Positions 39,530 to 48,038 are shown, counted from the stretch's first letter. The stretch is DNA of 64,000 bases from Bacillus sp. OV322 (GCF_900112495.1 NZ_FOMA01000009.1:1-64000), one strand, 5' to 3'. The notes: generated from the sequence alone by a model not told the origin. Numbers and translations: made by a program.

Positions 39530-40075
39530 ATGAGAGGACTTTCCATTCAAAGTATGGTAGAAGATTTAAAAAGTAAACTCGATGAAGGCAGCATGCTGAG
39601 CAATGAGGTGGGCGGGAAGCGCAAATGTGTGTTTAAGGAGCCGGGAGATGCTGATTCTTTAGATAGGGTCATTGCCGAAACGGGCTGGCACATACCGGAG
39701 GATTTAAAACATTTTCTGCTGATGCATAACGGCGCAGACTTTTTTACCAATGAATATGGACCCGCTTTTCAGATCTTTTCCATAGAAGAACTGCGGTTCA
39801 ATTTTGAATTGATGGTGCTTACCTTAACACATGATTCCCTGTCTGCTGCTGAGTACCTGCGGAATCATTGCTTTCCGATTGGCTACTTAACAGACGTTGG
39901 CCCGATTGTTATGGATTATAGCAAGCTCAAGAATCTGGAAAGTGAGCATATCCTCATTGTAGGCGAAGAAATCAAAGACCTGAATTGCGATTTTAAAACC
40001 TGGCTTGATCGGATGATACGTGTCCAGGGCGACATGTATTGGGAATGGAGTGCAGAAACGGTTCTATTAGACTGA
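39530..40075 (+). CDS. SMI1/KNR4 (SUKH) family protein
   Basis: A 181-residue SUKH-superfamily protein: AETGWHIPEDLKHFLLMHNG with the typical WxIPExLxxFL motif, FFTNEYGPAFQIFSIEELRF, and the C-terminal FPIGYLTDVGPIVMDYSKLK segment. In bacteria this superfamily includes many immunity proteins against polymorphic toxins, but no toxin gene lies nearby. Ribosome binding site AAAAGGGGTG upstream of ATG 39530. A weak hairpin (AGAGACC/GGTCTTTT, about 40105-40135) follows. Confidence 0.82.
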   Translation: MRGLSIQSMVEDLKSKLDEGSMLSNEVGGKRKCVFKEPGDADSLDRVIAETGWHIPEDLKHFLLMHNGADFFTNEYGPAFQIFSIEELRFNFELMVLTLTHDSLSAAEYLRNHCFPIGYLTDVGPIVMDYSKLKNLESEHILIVGEEIKDLNCDFKTWLDRMIRVQGDMYWEWSAETVLLD

Positions 40076-40270
40076 CTGTGTGGTTTCTTCAAATAAATAA
40101 GATTTAGAGACCGGGGCAATCTTTTGTTTTGGTCTTTTTTTTCGGTGAAAATTGATGACTTGCATGATTTGGACTTCTGTCAATTAAGAACTGCTTGAAA
40201 ACTCTTACAGGATTAATTTCTAAATTACGGTGCTTTTATATTTGATAATACATATTTAGGAGGGATATAA

Positions 40271-40669
40271 ATGATTTTTGAAATGACTACTCAGGTTAGA
40301 ATAGCCAATATTGAAGAAGGGCAAAAGTGGTATGAAACACTGCTTAATAAGAAGCCTGATTTTACTCCACACGAGGGATTTGCTGAGTAGGAACTCATTC
40401 CAGGATGTTGGTTGCAGGTCGCAGAAGGACCTCTTACCGAGGGTAACGGACCTATACGTTTAGGAGTTACTAACATTGAGGCTGAAAGAGACAGACTTAT
40501 TGAAGATTTAAAGATTGATCGTTTTGAAATATATTCAAGACCCGAAGTACCAGTGAAATGGGGAACATTTACAGACCCTTGGGGAAATCGACTTGGGTTT
40601 TTCGAATACTTAGATAAGGGCGAAGAGCAAGAACGTATTAAAACTATCATTGGAACAATAGAAATTTAA
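40271..40669 (+). pseudogene. VOC family protein with nonsense codon
   Basis: ATG 40271 (AGGAGGG upstream) opens FEMTTQVRIANIEEGQKWYE, TLLNKKPDFTPHEGFAE, then TAG at 40388-40390, then in the same frame ELIPGCWLQVAEG, RLGVTNIEAERDRLI and WGTFTDPWGNRLGFFEYLD. TAG probably replaces TGG (a conserved Trp at codon 40). The remainder is a complete 132-codon VOC module with no other lesion, so this is a very recent inactivation or a rare suppressed stop. Confidence 0.85.
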
Positions 40670-40682
40670 AAAGTCTTGTTAG

Positions 40683-40710
40683 AAAGGGAACTCCGAGGGA
40701 AGTTCCCTTT
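40683..40710 (+). terminator. Hairpin behind the VOC pseudogene
   Basis: AAAGGGAACT (40683-40692) pairs with AGTTCCCTTT (40701-40710); only a weak T-run follows. Confidence 0.65.
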
Positions 40711-40756
40711 CATCTATGATTAAAATAAAACAACAAAGTTTACGAAAATAGCGATT

Positions 40757-40794
40757 AAAAAAAGCTGTTCGGATATAGTTTCTAAACAGCTTTT
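40757..40794 (-). terminator. Terminator of the LCP gene
   Basis: AAAAGCTGTT pairs with AACAGCTTTT; on the minus strand the stem is followed by seven T. Confidence 0.85.
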
Positions 40795-40800
40795 CCTATT

Positions 40801-41733
40801 TTAGTTCAGTTCTAATTGGGTTTTCATTTCTTTTTGGATCCGCTGCTTTTCATCGTCAGCTACGAGTCCGTAGTAGATTTTGTTGATCATGGTGCCGGTT
40901 TCTTTGATGCTCATTTGCTGTATGTTGCGGCCGGCAGCTTTGTAGTTTTTCTGGATATCGATCATTTCCTTGAAAGTTAGGTTGGTTTGGACGTTTGTGC
41001 TCAAGGCTTTGAAGATATCTCCGTAATTGGCAAGTGTTGATACGCTTGCTCCTTCATTGATGACCTGCTGGATGATTTCACGCTGCCTCTGCTGGCGGCC
41101 GAAGTCTCCGCGCGGGTCTTCATGCCTCATCCTTGAGAATTTTAATGCTCGTTCTCCGTTCAATGTAACATTGCCTTTAGGGAAGTGGGTGCCATCAGAA
41201 GTGAAATCCAAATCATTGTAGACTGTGATTCCGCCAACGGCATCGACGATATCCTTAAAGCCTTCCATATTGATTTTCATATAATAATCCACCGGGATAT
41301 CAAGGAATTTTTCGACTGTTTCCATCGACATTTTCACTCCTCCAAAAGCGTAGGCATGATTGATTTTGTCTACGGTGTTATGGCCGACAATTTCTGTTCG
41401 GGTATCACGCGGAATGCTGAGCATTTTAACGGAATTATTGTTCGGATTGACGGTCAGTACTATCATGGTGTCAGAGCGGCCGCGATCTCCTTTGCGCTCA
41501 TCCACGCCAAGCATAAGGACGGAGAATGGATCTTTCTTCGCCAGTGCTACCGGTTTTGCGCGTTTTTCGGATTTATCCCGGTCAATGGGTCTATGCATGG
41601 TATCGACAACGGCAGTTAAAGAGTGATAAACAGAGTATGCATAAGCGCCAGCGGCTAAAACAAGCAATAGGACAATGATGCCAAATGCTTTTGGCCATTT
41701 CCTTTTCTTTCTTCGTCTTTTTTCTTTGCTCAT
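40801..41733 (-). CDS. LytR-CpsA-Psr family cell-wall polymer ligase
   Basis: A 310-residue type II membrane protein: very basic start (KEKRRRKKRKWPKAFG), one transmembrane helix (IIVLLLVLAAGAYAYSVY), then the extracellular LCP domain with FSVLMLGVDERKGDRGRSDT, the Arg/Asp motif MLSIPRDTRTEI, FDIVDAVGGITV-type segment and RHEDPRGDFGRQQRQREII. TagT/U/V-type enzymes move teichoic acid or other glycopolymers from undecaprenyl carriers to peptidoglycan. Divergent from the ABC operon that follows. Confidence 0.93.
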   Translation of the reverse strand: MSKEKRRRKKRKWPKAFGIIVLLLVLAAGAYAYSVYHSLTAVVDTMHRPIDRDKSEKRAKPVALAKKDPFSVLMLGVDERKGDRGRSDTMIVLTVNPNNNSVKMLSIPRDTRTEIVGHNTVDKINHAYAFGGVKMSMETVEKFLDIPVDYYMKINMEGFKDIVDAVGGITVYNDLDFTSDGTHFPKGNVTLNGERALKFSRMRHEDPRGDFGRQQRQREIIQQVINEGASVSTLANYGDIFKALSTNVQTNLTFKEMIDIQKNYKAAGRNIQQMSIKETGTMINKIYYGLVADDEKQRIQKEMKTQLELN

Positions 41734-41863
41734 GATCGTTTCCCTTCTTGTTTCATATCAATCTTTATTTAGATAATTATAGGATAGCGCGGAGCAGTTG
41801 AATAGAATTTTTTATCTAAAATTGTATTTTTTTACAAAGAATGATTATTTTTCAAAAATAGGT

Positions 41864-41907
41864 TTGACACTTTCGTTTGTCTCAGTGTACTATTTAACTA
41901 GAACACT
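41864..41907 (+). promoter_or_regulatory. Promoter with YtrA-type operator
   Basis: TTGACA (41864-41869), 18 bp, TACTAT (41888-41893). The -10 is overlapped by AGTGTACTA-TTTAAC-TAGAACACT (41884-41907), a 9-bp-arm dyad with one mismatch of the type bound by YtrA-family GntR repressors; the GntR gene is second in this operon. Confidence 0.85.
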
Positions 41908-41944
41908 AATATAACAAAAAAATACAGTGAAGGTGCTGATTCGT

Positions 41945-42733
41945 ATGTTTGCGTTGAAAGGATTGCTGAAAAAGGAGTGGCTGATTGGTAAAAAGATGCT
42001 GTATGTGCTGCTGTTTCTGCAGGCTGCCTTCTTTATCATTGGATATGCCTCGTCGTGGTATTTCCGTAACTCAAGCGTGTTTACCCTGATGATGTTTGGC
42101 ATGATTTTATTTCATATGGGAGGCATACCGGCATTTTTGTGCTATTTGCTTTCGGCTGACGGAAAAACGCAGCTATGGCTGCATAATCCGAATTCCTCGG
42201 GGCTTTTGCTTGGTGCAAAGCTTATAATGAGCCTGTTTCTTCATTTCCTGTCCATCCTAGCTGCCTGTTTTCTTGCATTTGTGGTCCTGCATTTTAGTGA
42301 GGATATTTTTTTCAGAGGAGGAGCGAAGGTAATAGGTGAGCCAACATTTGGCGAATTGCTGGTGCTTGCGGCCGCCGTTTCAGTTTCAAGCTTATTTATC
42401 GGAGGCATTGTCCTCTTGCTGTGGAATCTTTATCATTCACTTGCAAGGGTCAGGATTGTGAGAAGGGTCCGCTGGCTTGCTGCTATTCTGGGTTTTGCTG
42501 CAATTACTGTTTTATGGAACTGGATGACAACATTTGCTTTTTATAAAAAAATGGAGAGCATCGGAAGTTTTCATTTCCATACGGTAAGCAATTTTAAGAT
42601 TACCTTCCATTCAGTAGGATTTTTAACAGCCGAAAACAGTTCTTCCATTATGATTCTCGCATTAAGGACCATTTTCTTCATTTTTGCTTTTTGGCTATCA
42701 GCACGGCTTTTTGACCGAAAGATTGAGGTGTAA
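41945..42733 (+). CDS. ABC-2 type membrane protein
   Basis: A 262-residue integral membrane protein with six hydrophobic segments, resembling the permease subunits YtrC/YtrD. The N-terminus FALKGLLKKEWLIGKKMLYV is typical of ABC-2 permeases, and the C-terminus ends in a basic tail (SARLFDRKIEV). ATG 41945 follows GAAGGTG; a GTG at 41927 in frame precedes it. First gene of a five-gene operon, three bases before the GntR gene; it probably partners with the ATPase at 43114-43824. Confidence 0.85.
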   Translation: MFALKGLLKKEWLIGKKMLYVLLFLQAAFFIIGYASSWYFRNSSVFTLMMFGMILFHMGGIPAFLCYLLSADGKTQLWLHNPNSSGLLLGAKLIMSLFLHFLSILAACFLAFVVLHFSEDIFFRGGAKVIGEPTFGELLVLAAAVSVSSLFIGGIVLLLWNLYHSLARVRIVRRVRWLAAILGFAAITVLWNWMTTFAFYKKMESIGSFHFHTVSNFKITFHSVGFLTAENSSSIMILALRTIFFIFAFWLSARLFDRKIEV

Positions 42734-42736
42734 AAC

Positions 42737-43117
42737 ATGGCAGAGGAATTTCATTCTTCAAAGCCCATATATCTGCAGGTAGCAGACAGGATTTATTCCT
42801 CGATTGTGCGGGGCGAAATCTCGTATGGAGATAAGCTTCCGTCTGTGAGAGAAATGGCTGTGAATATGGGTGTGAATCCAAATACGATACAGCGGACATA
42901 CGCTGAGATTGAGAGGGAAGGCATTGTGGAAACGAAGAGGGGCCAGGGGACATTTGTCAAAGAAGATCCGGGGATTGTCTCTTCCCTGCAAAATCGCATG
43001 AAAAAAGAGCTGATTGAAACGTTTGTGGGCAACATGAAGGAGCTTGGGCTGACAGCAGACGAAATGGTTGAAGGCGTGCAGCACTACTTCATGGAAAAAG
43101 GGGGCAATGCAGAATGA
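42737..43117 (+). CDS. GntR family regulator, YtrA subfamily
   Basis: A 126-residue repressor with an N-terminal winged helix (KPIYLQVADRIYSSIVRGEI, LPSVREMAVNMGVNPNTIQR, GIVETKRGQGTFV) and the short helical dimerisation tail of the YtrA subfamily rather than a large effector domain. In B. subtilis YtrA represses an ABC operon induced by cell-wall-targeting peptides. The dyad at 41884-41907 is the likely operator. The stop overlaps the start of the next ATPase. Confidence 0.92.
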   Translation: MAEEFHSSKPIYLQVADRIYSSIVRGEISYGDKLPSVREMAVNMGVNPNTIQRTYAEIEREGIVETKRGQGTFVKEDPGIVSSLQNRMKKELIETFVGNMKELGLTADEMVEGVQHYFMEKGGNAE

Positions 43118-43824
43118 GTGTCAGCTTAAAAAACGTGATTAAGCATTACGGGGGGACATATGCATTAAAGGATGTTTCGCTTTCCTTTGAGAAAGGGAAA
43201 ATATACGGCTTGCTTGGTTCCAACGGCAGCGGAAAATCGACCATGCTTAAATTGATTTCCGGTTTGGCAAGACCCTCAGAAGGTGAAATCAGGGTCGACG
43301 GGGAGAAGCCCGGCAGAAGAATCGCCTCAAAGGTAGCCTATTTACCTGAAATTGATATTGTCTATGGACAGTTTACCGTAGCAGAACTGATTGATTTTCA
43401 TCATTCCCAATTTCCCGATTTCCATAGACAGAAGGCGGATGAAATGCTAGAATTTATGGGAATTGCTTCCATGTCGCGCGTCGCTTCCCTGTCAAAGGGG
43501 AATCGCGGAAGGGTTAAGCTGGTTTTGGCCCTGTCCCGCACGGCGCCGGTTATTCTGCTGGATGAACCTTTTTCAGGACTGGATCCCATGGTCCGTGATT
43601 CATTGGTCGCAAGCATGCTTTCATTTATCGATTTCGAGCAGCAGACAGTTATCATCGCTACACATGAAATCGACGAAATTGAAACCATCCTCGATGAAGT
43701 GATTTTAATTGATGCAGGACATATTATTGCCAAAGAAGAAGTAGAAAGCATCAGGGAGCTTCATGGTAAATCTGTGCTAGGATGGATGAAGAGTTGTTTT
43801 GAACGCAAAAAGGAGAGTGTTTGA
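43114..43824 (+). CDS. ABC transporter ATP-binding protein (YtrB-like)
   Basis: A 236-residue ATPase: Walker A GSNGSGKST, Q-loop region, signature LSKGNRGRVKL, Walker B VILLDEPFSGLD and H-loop ATHEID. The signature is LSKG rather than LSGG, as in the YtrB/EcsA type. Overlaps the GntR gene by four bases and is directly followed (TGAGTG) by the second ATPase. Probably powers the permease encoded first in the operon. Confidence 0.92.
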   Translation: MSVSLKNVIKHYGGTYALKDVSLSFEKGKIYGLLGSNGSGKSTMLKLISGLARPSEGEIRVDGEKPGRRIASKVAYLPEIDIVYGQFTVAELIDFHHSQFPDFHRQKADEMLEFMGIASMSRVASLSKGNRGRVKLVLALSRTAPVILLDEPFSGLDPMVRDSLVASMLSFIDFEQQTVIIATHEIDEIETILDEVILIDAGHIIAKEEVESIRELHGKSVLGWMKSCFERKKESV

Positions 43825-44742
43825 GTGGAAACCGTTGTTTCATTAACAAATGTAACGAAGAAAATTAAAAACAAAACCATCATTGACGACATCAGCTTTG
43901 AAGTATATGCAGGAGAGGTATTCGGGTTTCTGGGTCCAAACGGCGCCGGTAAGACGACTACAATCAGGATGCTTGTAGGCCTTATGCAGATTACCTCAGG
44001 AGATATCCATATTTCCGGACACAGTGTGAAAACGAATTTTGAAGATGCCGTCAAGAATGTTGGAGCCATCGTCGAAAATCCGGAAATGTATAAATTCATG
44101 TCAGGCTACGATAATCTGAAGCATTATGCCAGAATGAATAAAAGCATTACAAAGGAAAGAATAGACGAGGTGGCAGATCTTGTCGGGCTGAAGGACCGCT
44201 TGAAGGAAAAAGTGAAAACCTACTCCCTTGGGATGAGGCAGAGACTTGGCCTTGCTCAAGCCTTGCTGCACCGCCCAAAGGTTCTGATTCTGGATGAACC
44301 GACAAATGGCCTTGACCCGGCAGGAATCCGCGAAATGAGAGATTATATGAAGAAGCTCGCCCGCGAAGAGAATATCGCGATCATTGTATCGAGCCATCTT
44401 CTTTCTGAAATGGAAATGATGTGCGACAGAATCGGCATCATCCAGAAAGGAAAAATAGTCGATGTGCAAAATGTCCGCGAAATCATGAAGGAAGAAAAAC
44501 ATGCCCATCATATCCGCGTGAAGCCTCTGCAAAAGGCACAAGACATTCTGCGCGCGTCATATCCTGAAGCGGATATTAAAGTGTCTGGCCAGAATCTTGA
44601 AATTGATGCCGTCCAGATTCCGATCCCGCAGGTTATTAAAAAATTAGTAGAAAACGAGTGTGAAATTTTTGAGGCCTCTCCTGTACATGTTTCACTGGAA
44701 GATAAATTCCTCGAAATCACCGGTGAAGGAGGAGTCGCATAA
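43825..44742 (+). CDS. ABC transporter ATP-binding protein (BcrA-like)
   Basis: A 305-residue ATPase: Walker A GPNGAGKTTTIRML, signature YSLGMRQRLGLAQAL, Walker B VLILDEPTNGLDPAG, H-loop VSSHLLSEME, plus an about 80-residue C-terminal extension. This layout is that of bacitracin-type exporters (BcrA/BceA-like type 2). The GTG start follows the previous stop directly, and its own stop overlaps the next permease start. Together with that permease it may form a self-contained peptide or lipid exporter. Confidence 0.92.
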   Translation: METVVSLTNVTKKIKNKTIIDDISFEVYAGEVFGFLGPNGAGKTTTIRMLVGLMQITSGDIHISGHSVKTNFEDAVKNVGAIVENPEMYKFMSGYDNLKHYARMNKSITKERIDEVADLVGLKDRLKEKVKTYSLGMRQRLGLAQALLHRPKVLILDEPTNGLDPAGIREMRDYMKKLAREENIAIIVSSHLLSEMEMMCDRIGIIQKGKIVDVQNVREIMKEEKHAHHIRVKPLQKAQDILRASYPEADIKVSGQNLEIDAVQIPIPQVIKKLVENECEIFEASPVHVSLEDKFLEITGEGGVA

Positions 44743-45680
44743 TGGGTTTGATTATAAACGAATGGGTGAAAATTTTTAAACGAAAAGCAACGATAATCAT
44801 GCTTGGCCTGCTTGTGCTGTTGGTGCTGGGAGGAGCTATCACTCTTAATATCTTCAACAAGGATGATGCAAAGCCAAATTCCAATTGGAAAACAGAGCTT
44901 AAAGCAGAAAACAAACAGTTAGAAGAAGATATGAAAAGTGTTCCCGGTGATTCAGCTAAGAATTATATGAAAAAAAGTATTGCTGAAAATGACTACCGCA
45001 TTGAACATAATCTGCCGGAAGACCATTATACCGTGTGGAGCTTTATGGATGATATGCAGGGTGTCATCAGTTTAGTAGCACTCTTTACTATTATCATAGC
45101 AGCTGGTATCGTAGCCAATGAATTCAGCTGGGGCACCATTAAACTGCTCATGATCCGCCCTATCAGCCGTGTGAAAATCCTAATGAGCAAGTATGCGGCG
45201 GTCATCGTCTATGCACTGTTAAATCTTGTTGTCCTGTTTGTGCTAAGCCTTATTTTTGGAGCTATATTCTTCGGGTTTGGCGATACATCTCCATATCTGG
45301 CATATACAGATGGCCATATTGTTGAGAGAAATCAGATTATGCATCTGATTGGGGCTTATGGGATTTCTTCTATATCGATGCTGATGTACACCACAATGGC
45401 CTTCATGATTTCAGCAGCTTTCCGCAATAGCTCGCTTGCAATTGGAGTATCCATTTTCCTGCTTTTATCAGGAGCAAGCATCACCAACCTTCTTGCCATG
45501 AAATTCGATTGGGCAAAATACCTGCTGTTTGCAAATGTGGACTTAACACCATACTTTGACGGCAACGCTTTGATCGATGGCATGACCCTATCATTCTCGC
45601 TCGTCATGCTGCTCATTTACTTTATTATCTTCCATGTTGTCGCCTTCCTTACATTTGTGAAGAGAGATATCGCGGCATAA
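44742..45680 (+). CDS. ABC-2 transporter permease (BcrB-like)
   Basis: A 312-residue membrane protein with N-terminal helix (TIIMLGLLVLLVLGGAITLN), a long extracellular segment of about 80 residues, and five further helices (VVALFTIIIA.. region, VIVYALLNLVVLFVLSLIFG, MLMYTTMAFMISAAF, LAIGVSIFLLLSG, LSFSLVMLLIYFIIFHVVAF). Permease partner of the BcrA-like ATPase. Last gene of the operon, ending three bases before the terminator. Confidence 0.9.
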   Translation: MGLIINEWVKIFKRKATIIMLGLLVLLVLGGAITLNIFNKDDAKPNSNWKTELKAENKQLEEDMKSVPGDSAKNYMKKSIAENDYRIEHNLPEDHYTVWSFMDDMQGVISLVALFTIIIAAGIVANEFSWGTIKLLMIRPISRVKILMSKYAAVIVYALLNLVVLFVLSLIFGAIFFGFGDTSPYLAYTDGHIVERNQIMHLIGAYGISSISMLMYTTMAFMISAAFRNSSLAIGVSIFLLLSGASITNLLAMKFDWAKYLLFANVDLTPYFDGNALIDGMTLSFSLVMLLIYFIIFHVVAFLTFVKRDIAA

Positions 45681-45682
45681 AA

Positions 45683-45729
45683 TGAAAGCTTCAGATCTCG
45701 GCCCTTTTTGGGTGGATCTGAAGCTTTTT
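45683..45729 (+). terminator. Terminator of the YtrA-type operon
   Basis: AAAGCTTCAGATC (45683-45695) pairs perfectly with GATCTGAAGCTTT (45713-45725), followed by TTTTG. Confidence 0.9.
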
Positions 45730-45804
45730 TTGCGTTAGATAGATTTGTAGCATTTAAAAGGTGTAGTTTTGTCCTTAATGCAGGGTTTTCATAGTGACTT
45801 ATTT

Positions 45805-45924
45805 CCAATTAATTGGATAATAGGTTGCAACTCCTGGTTGATTCGAGCCAAATTCCCTATGATTCGAGCCAATTCAGGCCAGATTCGAGCCAAATCCCCT
45901 ATGATTCCAGCGAATTACATTCGG
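45805..45924 (-). repeat. 21-bp-period composite element, locus 3 (inverted)
   Basis: Palindrome CCAATTAATTGG (45805-45816) followed by GATAAT, then four 21-bp units starting at 45841, 45862, 45883 and 45904 (ATTCGAGCC in three, ATTCCAGCG in the last). ATTCGAGCC is the complement of GGCTCGAAT, so the element is inverted relative to loci 1 and 2. The last unit contains the stop codon of thiW. Confidence 0.85.
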
Positions 45925-46436
45925 CGGTTCACCATGTTTTTTTCAAATATCGTTTTCTTCAAGTAGCTGTTTTTCAACAGTACTTTTAATAGAATAAAAG
46001 CAATGATGGCGCCGGTGAAGGAGCTGAGTATGAACGCAGGCAGAAATCCGAACAGGGCAATTTTTTTGCCGAGAAACAAAAGGGCGATCGGGTAGCAGCA
46101 GAGAGACCCGATGACACCGGTGCCTATGACCTCCCCGAGGCAGGCAAAAACCACGCCCTTCGTTTTTTTATACAAAATGGAGGCAAGAAGGGCACCAATC
46201 ATGCTGCCCGGAAAAGCAAAAATCGAACCTGTTCCTGTCAGGTTGCGAAGCAGGGAAACGGTAAATGCCCCGGCAACCGCATAAGCTGGCCCGAGCATGA
46301 CGGCAGTAAGAACATTGGCAAGATGCTGAATCGGGAATATTCTCGCTGCACCGGCTGGGAAATAAACGAATGAGCTGCTGGCTGCCGTTAATGCAGTAAT
46401 CATGGCTGTAAGTGTAAGCTTTTTAATATTGTTCAA
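45915..46436 (-). CDS. thiW: ECF transporter S component, ThiW family
   Basis: A 173-residue membrane protein with five to six helices (LTLTAMITALTAASSSFVYF, PIQHLANVLTAVMLGPAYAV, GEVIGTGVIGSLCCYPIALL, FIAFILLKVLL-type end). ThiW proteins bind thiazole-type thiamine precursors for the shared ECF energising module. The TPP riboswitch immediately upstream supports this. The start has no closer alternatives; GAGAGGATTTC lies upstream. Its stop codon falls inside the last 21-bp repeat unit, so the repeat has contributed the C-terminal codons or the UTR. Confidence 0.9.
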   Translation of the reverse strand: MNNIKKLTLTAMITALTAASSSFVYFPAGAARIFPIQHLANVLTAVMLGPAYAVAGAFTVSLLRNLTGTGSIFAFPGSMIGALLASILYKKTKGVVFACLGEVIGTGVIGSLCCYPIALLFLGKKIALFGFLPAFILSSFTGAIIAFILLKVLLKNSYLKKTIFEKNMVNRRM

Positions 46437-46518
46437 TGAAATCCTCTCCCTTTAATTTTTTTGACTAACAAGTTTCAGCAGGGCACTGAGAGGAGACATG
46501 GTATTAAAACAAACAAAA

Positions 46519-46545
46519 AACCCCGCTTTGAAAAAAAGCAGGGTA
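46519..46545 (-). terminator. Riboswitch expression-platform terminator
   Basis: On the minus strand CCCTGCTTTTTTTCAAAGCG continues as GGG with a T-run: a CCCTGCTTT/AAAGCGGGG stem between the TPP aptamer and thiW. Confidence 0.8.
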
Positions 46546-46555
46546 CGATCTCATC

Positions 46556-46660
46556 TTTAAATCGGCAATCCGCTTTCCTCCGCCGGCATGACCCGGTTCA
46601 GGTTCAAAGGGTTTAGAACAGTGTTCAATCTCAGCCGAAAAGGCTCCCCTAGCTTAAACT
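46556..46660 (-). promoter_or_regulatory. TPP riboswitch
   Basis: Minus-strand THI-box features: GGGGAGCCTTTTCGGCTGAG, ACCCTTTGAACCTGAACCGG and GTCATGCCGGCGGAGGAAAG. TPP binding should terminate transcription before thiW. Confidence 0.95.
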
Positions 46661-46774
46661 TGCTATCCAATTATTAGCATCATATCACGGGAGACGATAA
46701 ATGTAAGCAGAAATTTACCGAAAAATTGTCAAGGAACATTTTAGCAGGGCTTATAACCTAAAAAATTTTTTAAT

Positions 46775-46809
46775 AATACCTTGTATTATTAGGTAATATA
46801 TTTTATAAA
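46775..46809 (+). promoter_or_regulatory. Promoter and PadR-type operator
   Basis: TTGTAT (46781-46786), 17 bp, TATAAA (46804-46809). AATACCT (46775-46781) and AGGTAAT (46791-46797) form an inverted repeat with one mismatch across nine bases and overlap the -35, consistent with autorepression by the PadR protein. Confidence 0.65.
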
Positions 46810-46830
46810 TAATTAAGGAGGTGGAAAAGT

Positions 46831-47166
46831 TTGGAGATTAACAAAGAGGTTTTAAAAGGACATATAGATACATTAATTCTATCGTTATTACATAAAAGGG
46901 ATATGTACGGATATGAAGTAGCGAAATTGGTTCGTGAAAAAAGTGAAGAACAGTTTGAACTTAAAGAAGGTACGCTGTATTTGTCATTAAAGCGATTGGA
47001 AAATAACAAATGGATTTCTTCTTACTGGGGCGATGAACAAGGACCAGGAGGAAGACGGAAATATTATAAACTTACACCATTAGGTGAAGAAGGCTTTAAG
47101 GAAAAGCGAAAGGAATGGCAATTTGTTAAAAAAATTATTGATACATTCATCGAAGGGGGAGAATAA
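46831..47166 (+). CDS. PadR family transcriptional regulator
   Basis: A 111-residue PadR s2 subfamily protein: winged helix (LILSLLHKRDMYGYEVAKLV, FELKEGTLYLSLKRLENNKW) with the wing GPGGRRKYYKLTPLGEE and a short C-terminal helix for dimerisation. The TTG start is preceded by AAGGAGGTGG. It is coupled to the HAAS-domain membrane protein two bases downstream, a standard pair in Bacillota in which PadR represses the operon. Confidence 0.92.
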   Translation: MEINKEVLKGHIDTLILSLLHKRDMYGYEVAKLVREKSEEQFELKEGTLYLSLKRLENNKWISSYWGDEQGPGGRRKYYKLTPLGEEGFKEKRKEWQFVKKIIDTFIEGGE

Positions 47167-47168
47167 CT

Positions 47169-48038
47169 TTGAAACAGGTAGATAAATATGTAAATTCTAT
47201 CTATAAAGATGTTACTGGTGATAAACAAGATATCGAAGAGTTAAAGCAGGAAATGCGTTCACATTTATTAGAAGCTGTAGAGGAGTTAAAATCAGAAGGA
47301 AAAACTGAGGAAGAAGCAATCCGTATAGCAATGGAAAATTTCGGAGGAAAAAACCAAATTGTAAAAGGGTTATCCGAGTTTTTTAAAGTTCAAAAGAAAT
47401 TTACTAATTATGTATTATCGTTTGCACTTATCTTTTTAGTATTGTGTATTTTCTTTCTCACAACTCCATTCTCAGGAGTAAAGGAATATAATGAAGAATT
47501 AAAAAACATCAAAGTAGCCGATCAAGAAAAAGAAACGATTATGAATGATATATTCGATGTATTGGATACTTCAAGTAAAGTGTCCGAAAAAGAAAAAGAA
47601 CAGATACTAGATGTGTTTAAAAAATACCAAGATAAACTGAATTTGGTAGCCGTCTTTCCAGCCTCTGATTTAGGAAGTTGGTTAAAAGATAATGAAGAAG
47701 TGAAAAAAGGGCCTGACACACACTTTCCAATTGAATATTCAAAAGCGGCTATTGTAATTGGAAATGGTGATGTTGTTAAAGAAAAAGATCAAATTGTACC
47801 GAACGATTATGATTTAGGCACAGTTATCGAGGCAAATGGAAAGTGGATTGTTCAATATGAATACAAAAAATCTTATGAAAAGACGATTGAAAAGTACCAT
47901 CAATTAAAATATTATGGACCTAGTATTTGGTCTTTTTACCAGCTGCCAATTTTATTCTTTTCTTTATTTATTGTTCTTGTTGTTGTTTGGTTGAGTGTGA
48001 GGAAACAAAATAGACAGTTAAAAGGTGTATTGAATTAA
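47169..48038 (+). CDS. HAAS-domain membrane protein
   Basis: A 289-residue protein. Residues 1-75 form the cytoplasmic HAAS helical domain (QEMRSHLLEAVEELKSEGKT, EEAIRIAMENFGGKNQIVKG), then a transmembrane helix (YVLSFALIFLVLCIFFLTTP), an extracellular region of about 160 residues, and a second helix near the end (QLPILFFSLFIVLVVVWLSV). Such proteins are partnered with PadR and are proposed to sense envelope conditions. TTG start after GGGGGA. No other transporter gene follows. Confidence 0.85.
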   Translation: MKQVDKYVNSIYKDVTGDKQDIEELKQEMRSHLLEAVEELKSEGKTEEEAIRIAMENFGGKNQIVKGLSEFFKVQKKFTNYVLSFALIFLVLCIFFLTTPFSGVKEYNEELKNIKVADQEKETIMNDIFDVLDTSSKVSEKEKEQILDVFKKYQDKLNLVAVFPASDLGSWLKDNEEVKKGPDTHFPIEYSKAAIVIGNGDVVKEKDQIVPNDYDLGTVIEANGKWIVQYEYKKSYEKTIEKYHQLKYYGPSIWSFYQLPILFFSLFIVLVVVWLSVRKQNRQLKGVLN

